DNA of 64,000 nucleotides from Tetracentron sinense (GCA_015143295.1 CM026562.1:1302001-1366000), one strand, 5' to 3'; shown: positions 11,722 through 24,669, numbered from the stretch's first letter. Program-made: numbers and translations. The notes: generated from the letters alone by a model not told the origin.

Positions 11722-13950
11722 TCTAACGCCCCAAAATCCCCCTAGGAGAATGTGAAACTTTGACATGTGACTTACTTGACTTAATCCATTCAAAAACATT
11801 TAAATGTATACTAAAAGACGAATCTAAAAATGTCCTCATAATCATTAACTTTGAACAATAATAATAATTCCAATAATTAAATTCAACCTGTCTAACCAAT
11901 CATAAATATCAAGTAAACCCGATCCTTAAGCATGATCAATGATTGAAAATAAATCTAAACAATATAATTCGAAATTGTCTTATTACATTCCTTCAATAAA
12001 CTAAAATAAACAACTAATCATCTAGACTCAATAATAGGGAAAGTAATCCAGATTGACTTCATTTTCCTAGAAATCACCTTCTTGCTCTTCTATGTACTCT
12101 TCCATCCAAGGTTGTAGAGCACAAATGTTGAACCCTCATCTATCCATATGTTGTAATACTTGTTGGGTCATTCTTGTTCACCACATGTTTTCATGCTTGT
12201 TATACTATATCTTTACAATTATATGTTTTCATATTCGGTCCTCGCAACCAAGGTCTTACCAGTCTTGTTAGTTCATGCGAACTCATGACTCGTGAACTTA
12301 TGAGAACTTATCAATTATCATACCGTGAAACTTGTTCTTAATCGTGAAATGATTAACCTTCATCTAGGTTATCCCTTAGGTTCCGATATCAAATCACCGA
12401 ATTCCACCAAAGTCACCCATATAACTAAGGTTATGGGATTCAGGGTGTTGATATCATCATCTAAGTATTCCCTTATCCGGAATTCAATCAATCAATAAAC
12501 ATGCATAATTTCATATGAAAAACATGCAAGAATTACATTAAAATCTTACTCATATATGAAAAATAATTTGCAATATAAAAGTTAAGTTGAATAGTTGACA
12601 AAGTTAATTCATAGCATCAATAGAAATTACCAATTTCTAGCATTATCTATAATTCATCATAATTCCATGATTATTCTCATTCTTCTTGTTTCAAACATAA
12701 ATCATAATGTTAACAAGGTTATTCACATCCTATTCATGTTATTCACATTCTACTTTAATAATTCATGAATGCATTATCCAATCCATTCCTCCGTTCTCAA
12801 TCATAAACATAGAATTATACATCCATTCATTCTAGGTCTCATTCTTAAAATTATCTTCAATTCATACAAAAAAAATCACAATATGTTTATTCAATTCACA
12901 TAAACTCATAATCAACCCTAGATCTTGATTTCATGTAAACTCTTAGAGATATCATTAGGTTAGACAATGCATAGTATATAAACATATCTTAAACACATAT
13001 CCAGATTTTAAAAATACTTAATCTTATAACAACCATTAGGTAGAATAGTGCATAGTACTTAAACACGTATCCAGATTTTAAAAATATTTAATCTTATAAC
13101 AACCATTAGCTAGAACAATGCATGGTACTTAAACAAATCTTAAACATGTATCCAGATCTTAGAAATACTTAATCTTATAACAATCATTAGCTAGAACAGT
13201 GCATAGTACTTAAACACATATTCATGCCTTGAAAACTTAATTTTATAACAATTATTAGCTAGAACAGTGCATAGTACATTCCTTGATCATTTCCTTACGA
13301 TCCCTCGCTTGATCGAATGAGCTTGGATTTCAATCTCCAAGTTTTCCCTTCTCATTGAGATGAAAACCCTTGAGAAAACCTAGATTGAACTCTCTATGGA
13401 ATTCCAAAAAGTCTTATAATGTTTTTCTAATCCTAAATCCACAAAATAGAGAGTTTTTATAGAGTTAAGGACCCTAAAATATTTAAAAAATGTTAGAATA
13501 AGCGTTTATCAGAAAACTCCCGTTCCAAACCCTACTCCGGTATTTGACCCATAACTTTTGACTCAATTATCAGAATTGGACGATTCAAAATGTGATAGAA
13601 ATTATATTCAAATGGTAACACTTTCTTGTGAAATAGAGATATCCCAATTTTAAGTTATTCGATGTCAAAATAGCCCATCAAGTTGGATGAATGTAAGAAA
13701 GAACCATAATCTAATTAGAAAATAATTAAGATACTACCTAATTGGTTTATGATTTCCTCTTCTAATATAATTCATAATTAGAAAGAGAGAGAGGGAGTGT
13801 ATAGGTCCCTTCCTATTAACTATTGGTTATAATTCTAATCTAATTAGAACTTATTAAATAGAAGATCTATGGTGGGCTCCACTATTTTATACCTTAAGAC
13901 CCTAGATACTAATATCATATATAAAAGAGGGTTTTGCTATACCGTATATA
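11722..13950. other. repeat-like non-coding stretch
   Basis: AT-rich sequence with no coding frame of note. It contains a minisatellite at 12954-13280. Phrases such as GAACTCATGACTCGTGAACTTATGAGAACTT suggest local repetition. It is probably LTR or untranslated retrotransposon sequence, but I cannot place the family or ends. Confidence 0.4.
12954..13285. repeat. minisatellite, about 4.5 units of 69-79 bp
   Basis: The phrase ATTAGCTAGAACAGTGCATAG, with variants, returns at about 12954, 13033, 13106, 13184 and 13253. Between the copies lie TACTTAAACACATATCCAG and CTTAATCTTATAACAA. Unit length varies from 69 to 79. Confidence 0.85.
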
Positions 13951-14640
13951 ATTTGTCATTTTTTTTGTTCTTATTTTTGCATACATCACATGAATGACAC
14001 AATTATCAATAAATTAAAATTCGGGTCTCTACATCAAGCCCAAATCCCGATTACTCAACTCAAAGTTAAGGCAGGCGGAGCGCACCATACTTTGAGATGG
14101 GCTGAATTAGGGATGAAATTTAGGGCCAAAATAAATTTTGGGTTGAGCTTGGGACGAAGAGCTCATTTATTTACTTGTTTGCATACATCTAGAATTTTGA
14201 TAGGTTTAATCTTTATTGAAAGGTAGGTTTTACAGGGTTTTTAATGTAAATTTAGTAATTTCATAGGGTCCTCGTGATTAATAATCAAATGAGATATTTT
14301 TCTCAAATTTTTGTTTTTATAATTTCTAATAAACTATTAATGATAGATTTACTAGGGGTATTATTTTGCCAAATACAACCTACACATACTTAATATATCT
14401 TTGTCGATTCGGAACTCAGTCGAACCAACCCACGAGTGGTCCTGCCAAAACTCAACCCAAGCTTAGCTCGAGTTCAACTCAGACCAGCCTGAACTCGTCT
14501 CAAAGCTCAATGTTATGTTGTGAGCCAAGCATGAGTTGGTCTTTGTTAGAGCTGCCCCGGCCCATTAACAGCCCTACTCACGGGCCCAAGAAAAGTTGGG
14601 TGGTGTAGTCGGGTTGGCGGGTCGGATCAAAACTTGCCGA
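13951..14640. other. non-coding stretch upstream of CPN60B
   Basis: No supported gene. CCCATTAACAGCCCTA at about 14562-14577 resembles the right terminal repeat of the TAGGGCTGTCAATGG hAT-like family seen whole at 40398-40825. The stretch before it is rich in AACTCGAG-like words, so it may be a remnant. No left end was found. Confidence 0.35.
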
Positions 14641-14770
14641 TGGGCACAGAAGGCTACGATCTTCTAGATTGTTCCATATAGGCCAAACAGGACGGCATAT
14701 ATTTGAATCCAACGGTTCAAATTGGTTCGAAGCTTCGGGAGCAAAAACGACTTCGCTAGTTCGCTGTTTT

Positions 14771-14777
14771 TATAAAA
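14771..14777 (+). promoter_or_regulatory. TATA box of CPN60B
   Basis: TATAAAA in a T-rich context, about 110 bases before a good splice donor (CCGG followed by GTAAGT at 14888) that would end the first untranslated exon. Transcription would start near 14805. This is inference from spacing. Confidence 0.5.
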
Positions 14778-14804
14778 CCTATCAATCTATTATCATTTCA
14801 TTTC

Positions 14805-16167
14805 TCTTAAGAGTAGAGCTACTGCGTCGACAAGCCTTATCCATCCGATACCTGCCAAACCCTTGCTCTTTGAAAGCCGTTTTCCGGGTAAGTTTTCTGG
14901 TTTTCCGTTCCTTGGTTTTTGTTTCTGCTTAATACCTAACCCTAACCCTAGGTTTTCCAGTTGATTGCGTTTGTGTGTTTTTATGCTTAAGCGCCATTTT
15001 TATTCCCTGATCATTGATTGTAACTTCGTCCTCATTTGAAGGTCAAGGGCAAGGATAGGAGAAATCAAGCAGCTTTGAAACTGAAAAGATTGTTCTTGCT
15101 TCTTTGATCAGAACAAGGTGAGTCATTCTTGAACAGTCATTTATTGAGGATTTTAATGGCTATTGAGTAGTTTCAGCTGGTTTTCTTTTTAGAATTTGAA
15201 GTTTATTCGATTAAGTTAGTGATTTTTCTTTAAATTTAGTTTGATTATCTAGATTTGGTTGCTGGGTGAAATCTTACAGAGTTACGGCATCTCGATGTCG
15301 CAAGCGCTAAGGCATTCACATCCCACGATCCCCATGGGGTTTCCTTCTGGGTGCGATCGCATGGTCGATCCGGAAGGAGCGGAATCTTAGTCTTTGACGA
15401 TATGGTCCTCTCCCCACGGCGGATATGTGAGGTGGCCCGCAGTCTAATTTTGGATTGGTGTTGAGTTAGTAAGGCTTTTAAGGTTCTAGTGCTATTATGA
15501 GGTCTAGTCATGTCGCCTCATTTAGTGTTCCTTGATTCATTTCTTTGTACCTTTTTTTGTTGTAGTTGGTTATGTCTTTCCTTTTAGTTTATCTTCAGCC
15601 TCTGGGTTCACTCTCTTGTGATCCCCTTACTGCCCTGTACGTATTTATGCTTCTTTTTACAAATTATCTGATTTACCGATTAAAAAAAACCCATTGTTAC
15701 TTGTTCATTGTGTTTACAAGTTTGCAATGAATGGACTTGATTCTCGATTGAGTATATCCTCATTTGATGAAAAAACATTGGGCTACTGCTGGGTATGCAG
15801 CACACAAAAACACACACACACAAATATTTTTTATAGGAATAATAATTCACATTGGTTGATTTTTGAGATATGCTTCAAAAGATAATTCAGTTACCAATCA
15901 ATATGGTTGAAGTTGATGAGTTCATGGTTTATGCATCTCATATGGTTTCTTATTGTTTTTCCTCATTGAAAATTGTGATTCCTCTTATACCATTATGCAT
16001 CTAAATTTAAAACTCTTTACTGAAAGACTTCCAAAATCTAGTGATGCCATGATAATTTCATTTTTTTGGTTAATGGACGATGAGTTCAGTTTGCGTTTAG
16101 GAGTAATGTAGGTCATTAACAGTATCAATTAGATGCATTTCAAATCAGTCAATCTCCCCCCCCCCCC

Positions 16168-16203
<36 letters not shown>

Positions 16204-16324
16204 CATTGTTTATAGATGTATATTACTGTGCCTTGGTGTTTGTTTTGTTGGTTTTACTGTGGACGATATAATTCAGGCAAAGTTGATGTTAAATTTTAGC
16301 ATATTACCAGGTTCTTAGAAGTAA
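14805..16324 (+). other. CPN60B 5' untranslated region with introns (inferred)
   Basis: A first non-coding exon is suggested to end at 14887 before GTAAGT. A second possible exon is 15042-15117 (AG before it, GTGAGT after it). The last acceptor before the start codon is at 16310 (ATTACCAG) or 16319. The intron begins with a telo-box-like CCTAACCCTAACCCTAGG at about 14936-14953. The last intron holds a poly-C/TC tract. RNA data are needed to fix these exons. Confidence 0.45.
16156..16204 (+). repeat. poly-C tract followed by (TC)n
   Basis: About 23 C residues (16156-16178), then TC dinucleotides to 16204. It lies about 105 bases upstream of the acceptor before the CPN60B start codon. Such a tract is prone to length change and to sequencing error. 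Confidence 0.95.
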
Positions 16325-19300
16325 ATGGCATCGGCTTGCACTACCATGTCTTCCATTGGCTCTTTGGCTGCTCCTAGTGGCCGTGTGATGGACAAGAAGC
16401 TTTCAAGTTCTTCAGACAAGTTTTCTTCTTTTGCTTCCATATCTTCGAGTTCGCTCGGTGGAAGGAGACAGAATATAACTCTACAACGGAGACGTTCTCC
16501 CCAAATTATGGCAATGGCCAAGGATTTATATTTCAACAAGGATGGTTCGGCTATCAAGAAGCTGCAAGTGAGTCTATGAGTAAGACATTGTTGCTTCCTC
16601 TTGCAGTGAGGTGCAGGTGGAGTTTGCTATTTCTAACTCTTTATTCATATTCTGTCTCAGAATGGTGTGAACAAGCTCGCTGATCTAGTTGGGGTTACTC
16701 TTGGTCCTAAGGGCAGGAATGTTGTCTTGGAGAGCAAATATGGCTCCCCGAAAATTGTTAATGATGGTGTGACCGTAGCCAGAGAGGTATACTTACTAGA
16801 AAGCTTCTAATGCTAAGGTTTTATCTGTAAAATGGGAAACAAAAGATGGATATTGGTTTTTTTGTTGCACTTTTGTGTTTATCCTTCCCAATTATTAACT
16901 TTTTCATTGGCTTTTTGCCATTAGCTGTTAAACCACTCCATGGTATTTCTTGCTTATCCCATAGTGACAAAGTCGGGGTTCAGGAATAATTTGGCAAGGG
17001 TCAAGCTCGAAAAAATCCAGAAAAATATGGGTAAAATCCGAGAACAATTCAGGGAAAAAAATATAAAAAGATATCCAACAATTTAATTAGATAATATATA
17101 AAATAAGCTGTTTACTTTATCAAACTAAACGAATTATTGCAAAATTCGCGAATAATTCGCAAAATTCGGGAATAATTCACAAAATCCGCAAATAATTCAG
17201 CAAACGAATCATTTGGAGAGTAATTTGGCACACCTAAAATTTGTGAATAATTCGCAAATTTTTCACAAATTTGGAGAATTTTGTTAATATGGCTTATCCA
17301 TATTTCTGTGCAATTGAGAGCTCTGCTTTTTGGCTTAGAACCGCCTTCTTTAGTTGTTTCCTGAAGCTTATTAGGGGAATGCAACATACTTCTTATCTCT
17401 TAGATTTTCAAATGGATATGAATTATGAAATGTTAAAGTGATAGATGTTTAGGTGGAATTTGTTATTGTGGTTGCTGACTTCTATTCATTTCTTAGGTTG
17501 AGTTGGAGGACCCAGTTGAGAACATTGGTGCTAAGTTAGTGAGGCAAGCTGCTGCCAAGACCAATGACTTGGCTGGGGATGGGACAACGACGTCTGTTGT
17601 TCTTGCACAAGGTCTGATTGCTGAAGGTGTTAAGGTTTGTAAGACATTTATTTCACCTAATTTGCTTTGAGAAATTTAAGAACATAGTTGTTTATGCAAT
17701 GTAGCACTATCTAACAAGACGTAAGTTGTTCAGGTGGTAGCTGCTGGTGCTAACCCCGTTCTAATTACTCGAGGTATTGAGAAGACCACAAAAGCCCTAG
17801 TGGCTGAGCTCAAGTTAATGTCGAAAGAGGTAAGGTAGAATGGCCTTTAATGTAGATTTAACTGGCTTCAAGACTAAAGAATACTTATGATGCCACCTTG
17901 ATTTTCCCAATGACTAATGATTTTCAGATGCTTCTGAACTGAAGTCTCAAATTTGCCTTCTGGGTTCATATATGATGTTTGGAGTTTCCTGTAGAGTTTG
18001 GAATGAAGGTTTCACCATGGATGTAAAATGGGGTTGCAGGTTGAGGACAGTGAATTAGCAGATGTAGCTGCAGTCAGTGCCGGAAACAACTATGAAGTAG
18101 GAAATATGATAGCTGAAGCCATGAGTAAAGTAGGCAGGAAGGGTGTGGTGACGCTTGAAGAAGGAAAGAGTGCTGAGAACAGCCTCTACGTTGTGGAAGG
18201 AATGCAATTTGATCGTGGTTATATCTCCCCTTACTTTGTCACAGACAGCGAGAAAATGGCAGTTGAATTTGAAAACTGCAAGGTATGTGTTTGTGCCAGG
18301 AGACAGCTTAGTTTCTAAGAGGAAGTGTGGTTGTTTAGCTAAATATCTTAACCTTGGAGTTCTATATTCATGTATTTTCTTTGATGGATGAATTTGGTTT
18401 ATGTAGTTGCTTCTTGTTGACAAGAAGATAACAAATGCGAGGGATCTCATCAATGTTCTGGAAGATGCCATTAGAGGGGGATACCCAATTGTGATAGTTG
18501 CAGAAGACATTGAACAGGAAGCTCTTGCAACTCTTGTTGTGAACAAGCTTAGAGGGGCACTGAAGATTGCTGCACTCAAAGCTCCTGGATTTGGAGAGCG
18601 CAAGAGCCAGTACCTTGATGACATTGCTATTTTGACAGGAGGTTAATAACTTGATCTTCTAATTTCACTTCTTATATTGTGAGCTCTTCTCCTGCTGCCA
18701 CTGTGGAAAACGAAGGAGCCAGCTTTGTTATGGCTTTTAAATGTTTGTTCCTAGTTCTTGAGAGGATTCTGTAATTTGTGTACAGGAACTGTAATTAGAG
18801 ATGAGGTAGGCCTGACCTTAGACAAAGCTGACAAAGAAGTTTTGGGCCATGCTGCCAAGGTAGTGCTTACCAAGGATGCAACTACAATTGTTGGTGATGG
18901 AAGCACTCAGGAAGCAGTAAATAAGCGAGTTGCACAGATCAAAAATCTTATTGAGGTGCTACTATATTCCATAATTAGGAGGTTCTTGTCATTATCATCA
19001 CTGAGTTCTCTTGAAACCATAATTATATTTTTTGGTTGTGCAGGCTGCTGAGCAGGACTATGAAAAGGAAAAGCTTAATGAAAGGATAGCAAAACTGTCA
19101 GGTGGTGTTGCTGTCATTCAGGTAAATTCTCAATTACTTTACCAAAATGCTTGATGAAGCAAGTTTGAGATATTTTTCTGTATATTGATGTTTCTGATGA
19201 TCTTTGGAAGGTTGGCGCACAAACTGAGACAGAGCTCAAAGAAAAGAAACTGAGAGTAGAAGATGCTCTTAATGCAACAAAGGTATCTTTCCTGAACTCT

Positions 19301-19600
19301 GCAGCAAGTTCAGCCACCACCTCCGGGCCTATGGGACAAAGGCTGTTTTGTTTTTAAGAATAATTGTCATGTTCTACTTCTGTTTTTCCTGTTCAACGCT
19401 TTTGTGACAACCAATGTGAAAAGGATCGAATAATTTAGTCATTTCAATGGTTGTCTCTCAGGCTGCTGTTGAGGAAGGCATTGTAGTTGGTGGTGGGTGC
19501 ACCCTATTGAGACTTGCATCAAAAGTTGATGCCATAAAGAACACCCTTGATAATGATGAGGAAAAGGTATATATATGTAAATGTTGAGATGGGTTTAGGC

Positions 19601-19635
<35 letters not shown>

Positions 19636-19638
19636 CCT

Positions 19639-19678
<40 letters not shown>

Positions 19679-22600
19679 GTGTTGGGGGGAGGGGGTTGTG
19701 GAGGTCCAGAGTTAGTATTGCTCGCAAGTGTTTGGTGGTGTCTCACTCTAAATTACCTTGAATGGGTGGCAGGTTGGGGCAGATATTGTTAAGAGGGCTT
19801 TGAGTTACCCACTGAAGTTAATTGCCAAAAATGCTGGTGTTAATGGAAGCGTGGTCAGTGAGAAGGTATTCAAGAAGTATACTTATGTCAGTGTGTCTCT
19901 CTATCGTCATTGCATGTGCACTCAAATAGCTTACTAATAGGAAGTGACCCATTTTTCCTTCAGGTACTCTCCAGTGACAACCCAAAGTATGGTTACAATG
20001 CTGCAACTGGAAAATATGAGGATTTAATGGCTGCTGGAATAATTGATCCAACCAAGGTGATTTGCTTTTATTGCTTTATTTATTTATTTTTTATTATTGT
20101 TATTATTATTATTTTTACAAGGCATCATTTATATAAGTTTAGTAAATTGGTGGGCATATAAAATGTCTTGTTTTAAGGGACTCAAAACCGACCCAGCATC
20201 ATGGGGGATACAATCCTACCACTGGAGCAGCCAGGGAGGTTTAATATGCTTTTATTGCTTTGAATTGTATTATTAGGATATAGGATTACGGGTCCTGCAA
20301 TTTATTGTATTCCATCGTCATATGTCACTGTTTTGCTTTATTGTTTTCCATTTTCATTACTTTGTTTTGTCTGCATTTAAATTTAAGGGTAATACGTATT
20401 TGGAAAGTAAAAAAATGGAATTTGGTGTAGGAATGCCTTAACTGGTATTGCTATTTAGACTATTGGAAAACTAGTGGGCTGCACATGCGATGCACGTGAG
20501 GGAGAGAGACTGGCAAGAGGGATCCTAGTGAGGGGCATTTTGGGAAAAAAATTAAATAATATTTTAAGTATTGAAACTTGAGGGACATTTTGGGTGAAAA
20601 AAATTGTCCTGTATTTTAGGAAAAAATCTAAATAATATTTTAGGTATGCATGTGAGAGAGGGGAGGGGGAGAGACTATGAAGAGGGACCCTAGTGATGGG
20701 CATTTTGGAAAAAAATTAAGGAATATTTCGGCCCTAGTGAGGGTCATATTCTCTTTATAATAATAGTAGAGTTAAATTGAAATAATGTTTTTAAAGGTCA
20801 ATCAACATGAAGATATTTGTTACAAAAAAAAAACATGAAGATAAAATTCATTTGTTTTTAAGGATAGTTTTTTTAACTAATTAAATATTTATTATGATTT
20901 TTTTTTCAAAAACCGAGGTCATACTGTTGAACCCTAAGAATTGGTAAATTTTAGTCACAGTTAATAGGGGTTAAAAGGAACAAATGTTTACCTATGGGTA
21001 CGATTGAACTCAGGGAGAGTTCAATCACAATTAATTGTGATTCTATCTCTCACATTATAGTAGAAGATAAAATCTAATCAATGTTTTCAAGAGTTAATTT
21101 CTATTATAGTAGAAAATAAAATTCAAGAATAATGTTTGCACCACTCTTTAAAGACTCACTATCTTTTTTATTGGACATATTGTTAGTGCTAACATACGTT
21201 TTTCCCTTGAATATGTAAGATTCATTAACCCTTAGGAGTCAACAATATAGACTTGATTTTTAGAAAGAAATATTAAAAATATATTTACTTTAATGATTAA
21301 AAATTCTTAGCAAATGGTTAGTGAATCTGAAACATAATTAATAGGGATTAAAAGGGACACGTGTTGACTTGTGGTTGTGATTGAATTTGGGGAGAGATTA
21401 ATTCCCTTTTTTTTTGCTAAATACAATCCCAATTGATCTGATCTTGAGTAAAATAAGGGTAAGAGGACTCTAATAGGACTCAAGTGTGTTGCATGTGAGA
21501 AGAGAGGGAGGGCGAAGGGGGAGAGATTGGGGTGAAAAAGGGGAGTTCAAATCACAGCCAATTGCGATTGAACTCGGGGAGAATTCAATCGCACTCAGAG
21601 GTGAACACGTGTCCCTATTAACCCCTATTAATTGTGTTTAACATTCACTAACCCTTAATGTTTAATAATCTAACCTTGGTTTTTAGAACAAATTATTTTA
21701 AAAAATTAACTATGGGTAGAAAATTTTAACCATTAGGGTTAATATTTATTTATTTATTTAGTTATAAAAACCAAAATTAGATTGTTGAACCCTAAGGATC
21801 AATAAATATTAATCACATTTAGTATGAGTTAATAGGGACACGTGTTGACCTATGAGTGTGATTGAACTCAAGTTCAATCACAATTGGGTGTGATTCAATC
21901 TTGGAAAAGAGAGAGAGTGAGAGGGACGTGGGACTTGGGACTTGGGAGAGAGGGGGAAATGATGTGTTGGATTTTTTTTATTTATTGGTTAGAGAAATGA
22001 CATGAGAGATTGATGGGGAGAGAGAGTGGAAGGGTTGAAATGACGAAACTAACCTTCCAAACATGTTAGCATTTCACAAACTTCTATTACACATTAAGGG
22101 CAGTTTAGGTATGATAATTGTCGATCTATGTTTTGAACAAAGCCATCAGCTTTAAAATAGTAAAGATTTTACGATTTGTGTTTGTAATAATGTTCCACTT
22201 TGTAACAAATGTGAGGGTCTTAAGAGGGCTCAAATTTTTTTCCGTTGGGTGTGGCTTGGTTTCACTGCTTACTGATGTGAGTTTAGTTTCCTATGCAAGT
22301 GTTTACCCAATTTGTTGTGAACATATAAAAGTGGATGCCCCTTGGCTGAATTGGGAGTAAGTTGTATTAGGTCTGGTGTTAGCCGAGTATGGTCTGGCCA
22401 AAAATTTCAAATTTCTGAATGCAGAGAAAACCTACAAAGTTCGTGCTAGAAAACTAACAAACTTCCATGCTTTCTCGAATTAGGTGGTGAGATGTTGCTT
22501 GGAGCATGCATCCTCCGTGGCAAAAACCTTCCTCATGTCAGATTGTGTGGTGGTTGATATTAAGGAGCCTGAGCCAGTGGTTGCTGGAAACCCTATGGAC

Positions 22601-22725
22601 AATTCAGGTTTTGGCCGTAAATTAAAAACAACTCCCATATTTTATTTTATTTTTCAAATTGTGATCAGAATGCATCAGATGAATAACTGTTGCCGTTGTA
22701 TGTCGTTTCAGGGTATGGTTACTAA
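16325..22725 (+). CDS. CPN60B: Chaperonin 60 subunit beta, chloroplastic
   Basis: Plastid GroEL homologue that, with the alpha subunit and Cpn20/Cpn10, folds Rubisco large subunit and other stromal proteins using ATP. Coding exons: 16325-16567, 16661-16786, 17497-17634, 17734-17829, 18040-18282, 18407-18641, 18786-18955, 19044-19121, 19211-19282, 19462-19566, 19773-19865, 19964-20056, 22484-22607 and 22712-22725. They join in frame to 609 aa, close to the family's usual 600. Residues 1 to about 55 are a Ser-rich transit peptide. The ATP-binding [11 protein letters not shown] lies at about 150-160 and the cpn60 signature [12 protein letters not shown] at about 468-479. The protein ends NSGYGY. 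All introns are GT-AG. Intron 2 carries a hAT-like MITE and intron 12 (2.4 kb) a Helitron and related repeats. The gene looks intact. Confidence 0.97.
16960..17291. mobile_element. hAT-like MITE, interior built from the word AATTCGC
   Basis: It lies in intron 2 of CPN60B. It starts CATAGTGACAAAGTCG and ends with the near complement GAATTTTGTTAATATG. It is flanked by the same 8 bases, GCTTATCC (16952-16959 and 17292-17299). The right half of the interior is a chain of variants of GAATAATTCGCAAAATTCG. It is non-coding. Confidence 0.8.
19605..19676 (+). repeat. CT microsatellite in CPN60B intron 10
   Basis: (CT)n interrupted by four CCCT units, about 70 bases long, beginning about 40 bases after the donor at 19567. 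It also adds a pyrimidine-rich track upstream of the acceptor at 19772. Confidence 0.95.
20471..20771 (-). mobile_element. small non-autonomous Helitron in CPN60B intron 12
   Basis: Read on the minus strand, it begins near TCTACTATTATTATAAAGAG, a usual plant Helitron 5' start. It ends with the hairpin CACGTGC-ATC-GCATGTG, a 7-base spacer and CTAG followed by T. That is the Helitron 3' layout (hairpin, then CTRR, then host T). The 5' junction base is not a clean A/TC, so that end is approximate. The 3' hairpin is nearly the same as that at 44286-44302. Confidence 0.75.
20915..21910. repeat. Helitron-related repeat module, four copies in mixed orientation
   Basis: A module containing GTTGAACCCTAAG, TTAATAGGGACACGTGTT and a hairpin, TTGAACTCGGGGAGAGTTCAA, occurs near 20915-21060 (forward), 21300-21420 (forward, weaker), 21540-21700 (reverse) and 21760-21910 (forward). 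The same module fills the Helitron at 43908-44313. This explains most of the 2.4-kb length of CPN60B intron 12. Confidence 0.6.
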
Positions 22726-23095
22726 GCTGCAGTAGGATGTGGTGAGAAAGTAGCGAGTAAGATCCTAAATGGAGACATTTACCCCTCAAAGAAAAAATTC
22801 TTAAATGGAGACAGGGAGAACTCCCAGAGTTTTATTATTGAGGTTTAGGAACTGAACTATTAAACTCCAGTGATGTAATGTTACTGGAGTTCGGCGTGTA
22901 TTAACAGCAGGCATCTGCAATGATCTTAGCTTACACCTGTGAGTATGATGAAAGAAATCTTGTGTGGTTCTTCTGGGTGCTTTGGGTTGTAGTGAGATTT
23001 CTAGGGGATTGTTAGTCTGATGAAAGAACTATTGTCATCCGGTTACCATCAATTGCATAATTTCTGTCCGGACCTGGTGAATATTTATACCTCTA
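22726..23095 (+). other. CPN60B 3' untranslated region and downstream flank
   Basis: This follows the stop codon at 22723-22725. No other gene is visible. The exact poly(A) site cannot be set from the sequence. Confidence 0.5.
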
Positions 23096-23390
23096 GGGTG
23101 CATTCGAATGGCGAGAAAGTGGGTGAAAGAAAAGAAAGGAAAGGAAAGGAAAAGAAAGAAAACTTAAATTTTCTCTTAAAATAACCTTCAAAAGATGGAG
23201 GGAGTTTTTGAGAGAGAGTTTGTCACTATTAAAGTGCAAGAAAATAAAAGTGTTTCTTGTACACCGAATGGAAGAAAAGTGCAAGAAAATTCATTTTTCT
23301 TTTACTTTTCTTCACTTTCTCATCGAACGGTAGTCACTTTTCTTTTATTTTTCCTCACTTTCTTGTCCTTGTCAAATGGTACTCACCCTA
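23096..23390. mobile_element. MITE-like inverted-repeat element
   Basis: The ends TAGGGTGCATTCGAATGGCG and, read inward from the right, TAGGGTGAGTACCATTTG are related, and both are followed by GAGAAAGTG/AAGAAAGTG and A/G-rich runs. The middle is non-coding. No matching flanking duplication was found, so the family is uncertain (hAT-like by end sequence). Confidence 0.55.
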
Positions 23391-24669
23391 AGGATTCTCA
23401 GCACCTAACTTAGATTCTTAAATTGCCCGGTTCCTAGTTTTCAGGTGCTAAAACCATATGTTCCAAAAGCTTATAAACAGAACAGCATTGATCGGGCCTG
23501 GAACTGAATTATCATAGTAGGTCCTGCACAGTCAAGGATCTTGATCTTTGTTGCCCTATTCTAAAACTAACATAGTTAAACATGCTGTTAAACAACTGCT
23601 TTCTAACAAGGAAGGTAATAGAGAAGATGACAATTTTAGATCATAAGAGCTTACTATGAATCAACAGTCACCCTCTGCAACAGTTACTGGGCTTTAATCC
23701 TCATGATCATTCAAGCCTTTTTTTGAGATTGTCATAACTGAGTCGAGTCTTGGAGAGAGAGAGGTCTTATTGGGAAGGTGGAATTCATGGTCAAAAGTAG
23801 TCTCAAGTGTACTAACTTCTTTAGTTCTAGGGCAATAATGACAATAGCAACTCTATATTATCTTATGTTAGATTGTTCAAAAGAGAACTTGGAAAAGGGG
23901 CACAAAACGTGACACCTGAGATATCATAGTCTCTCCCAAACAAGCAGCTCTTACATATCATTTGTGTCTGTCTTTAAAAGAGTGCCTGTGGTATCATACT
24001 GTCCCATGAAACCCTGATGAAAGAGTCAAAACAAAATATACTAATACAAAACAGGAAAAAAGATAATAAGGGGAAAAAAAACTTGAGTACCCATAGACTG
24101 ACTTAATCAACAAAGCCTCTTCTGGCACATTAGGGGCTACCTTAGGTCTGGTTGTCTGTGTGAGTATAGTGTGTTAGTTACGTGATAACCTTTCACCAAA
24201 AAAACAAAGCCCCTTCTGCAAACTATAGCTAAGCCACACATTTATTATTTTTAACTTTATTTTCTTCAATAAATATCATATTTCGCTTTTGCATTATTGT
24301 AAAGCCACGTATTACCCCCTTTGTATACATCACCATCTCCTTAGTAAGGGGATGTTAACCAATACAAGTCCAGCTATGCCCTTAGTCAATCCATAAGGTC
24401 ATGCCTAGGCTTCAACCATTTCTTGGAATAAAAATAAAATCGAAGATTTTTTAACTGAGGAAATTAATTTAACAACAAAAGAAAATAGTCAGAACGACTT
24501 CCAATATTTAGATTTAATTGATAAAAAAAAAAGATGGAACAAAATGTATCAACAGGTGGGCTAAAGAAATAGAAACAAAACTCATGGTAGCATAAGTGCC
24601 ATTTTTACTTCGAAAGTTTAATTGAAGGTCTTTCCGAAAAAAAATAAAAATTGGAGGCCAATTTTGAGT
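23391..24669. other. intergenic stretch
   Basis: No supported gene or clear element. A/T-rich with scattered simple sequence. Confidence 0.4.

Noticed and set aside
16133-16318. Open frame with poly-Pro over the C/TC tract upstream of CPN60B
   Set aside because: It is a product of the simple repeat and lies in the inferred leader intron.
18055-18624. Long minus-strand open frame of 189 codons
   Set aside because: It runs antisense over well-supported CPN60B exons 5 and 6, a shadow of the real gene.
20057-22483. A separate gene within CPN60B intron 12
   Set aside because: Frames are short and the sequence is explained by Helitron-related modules.
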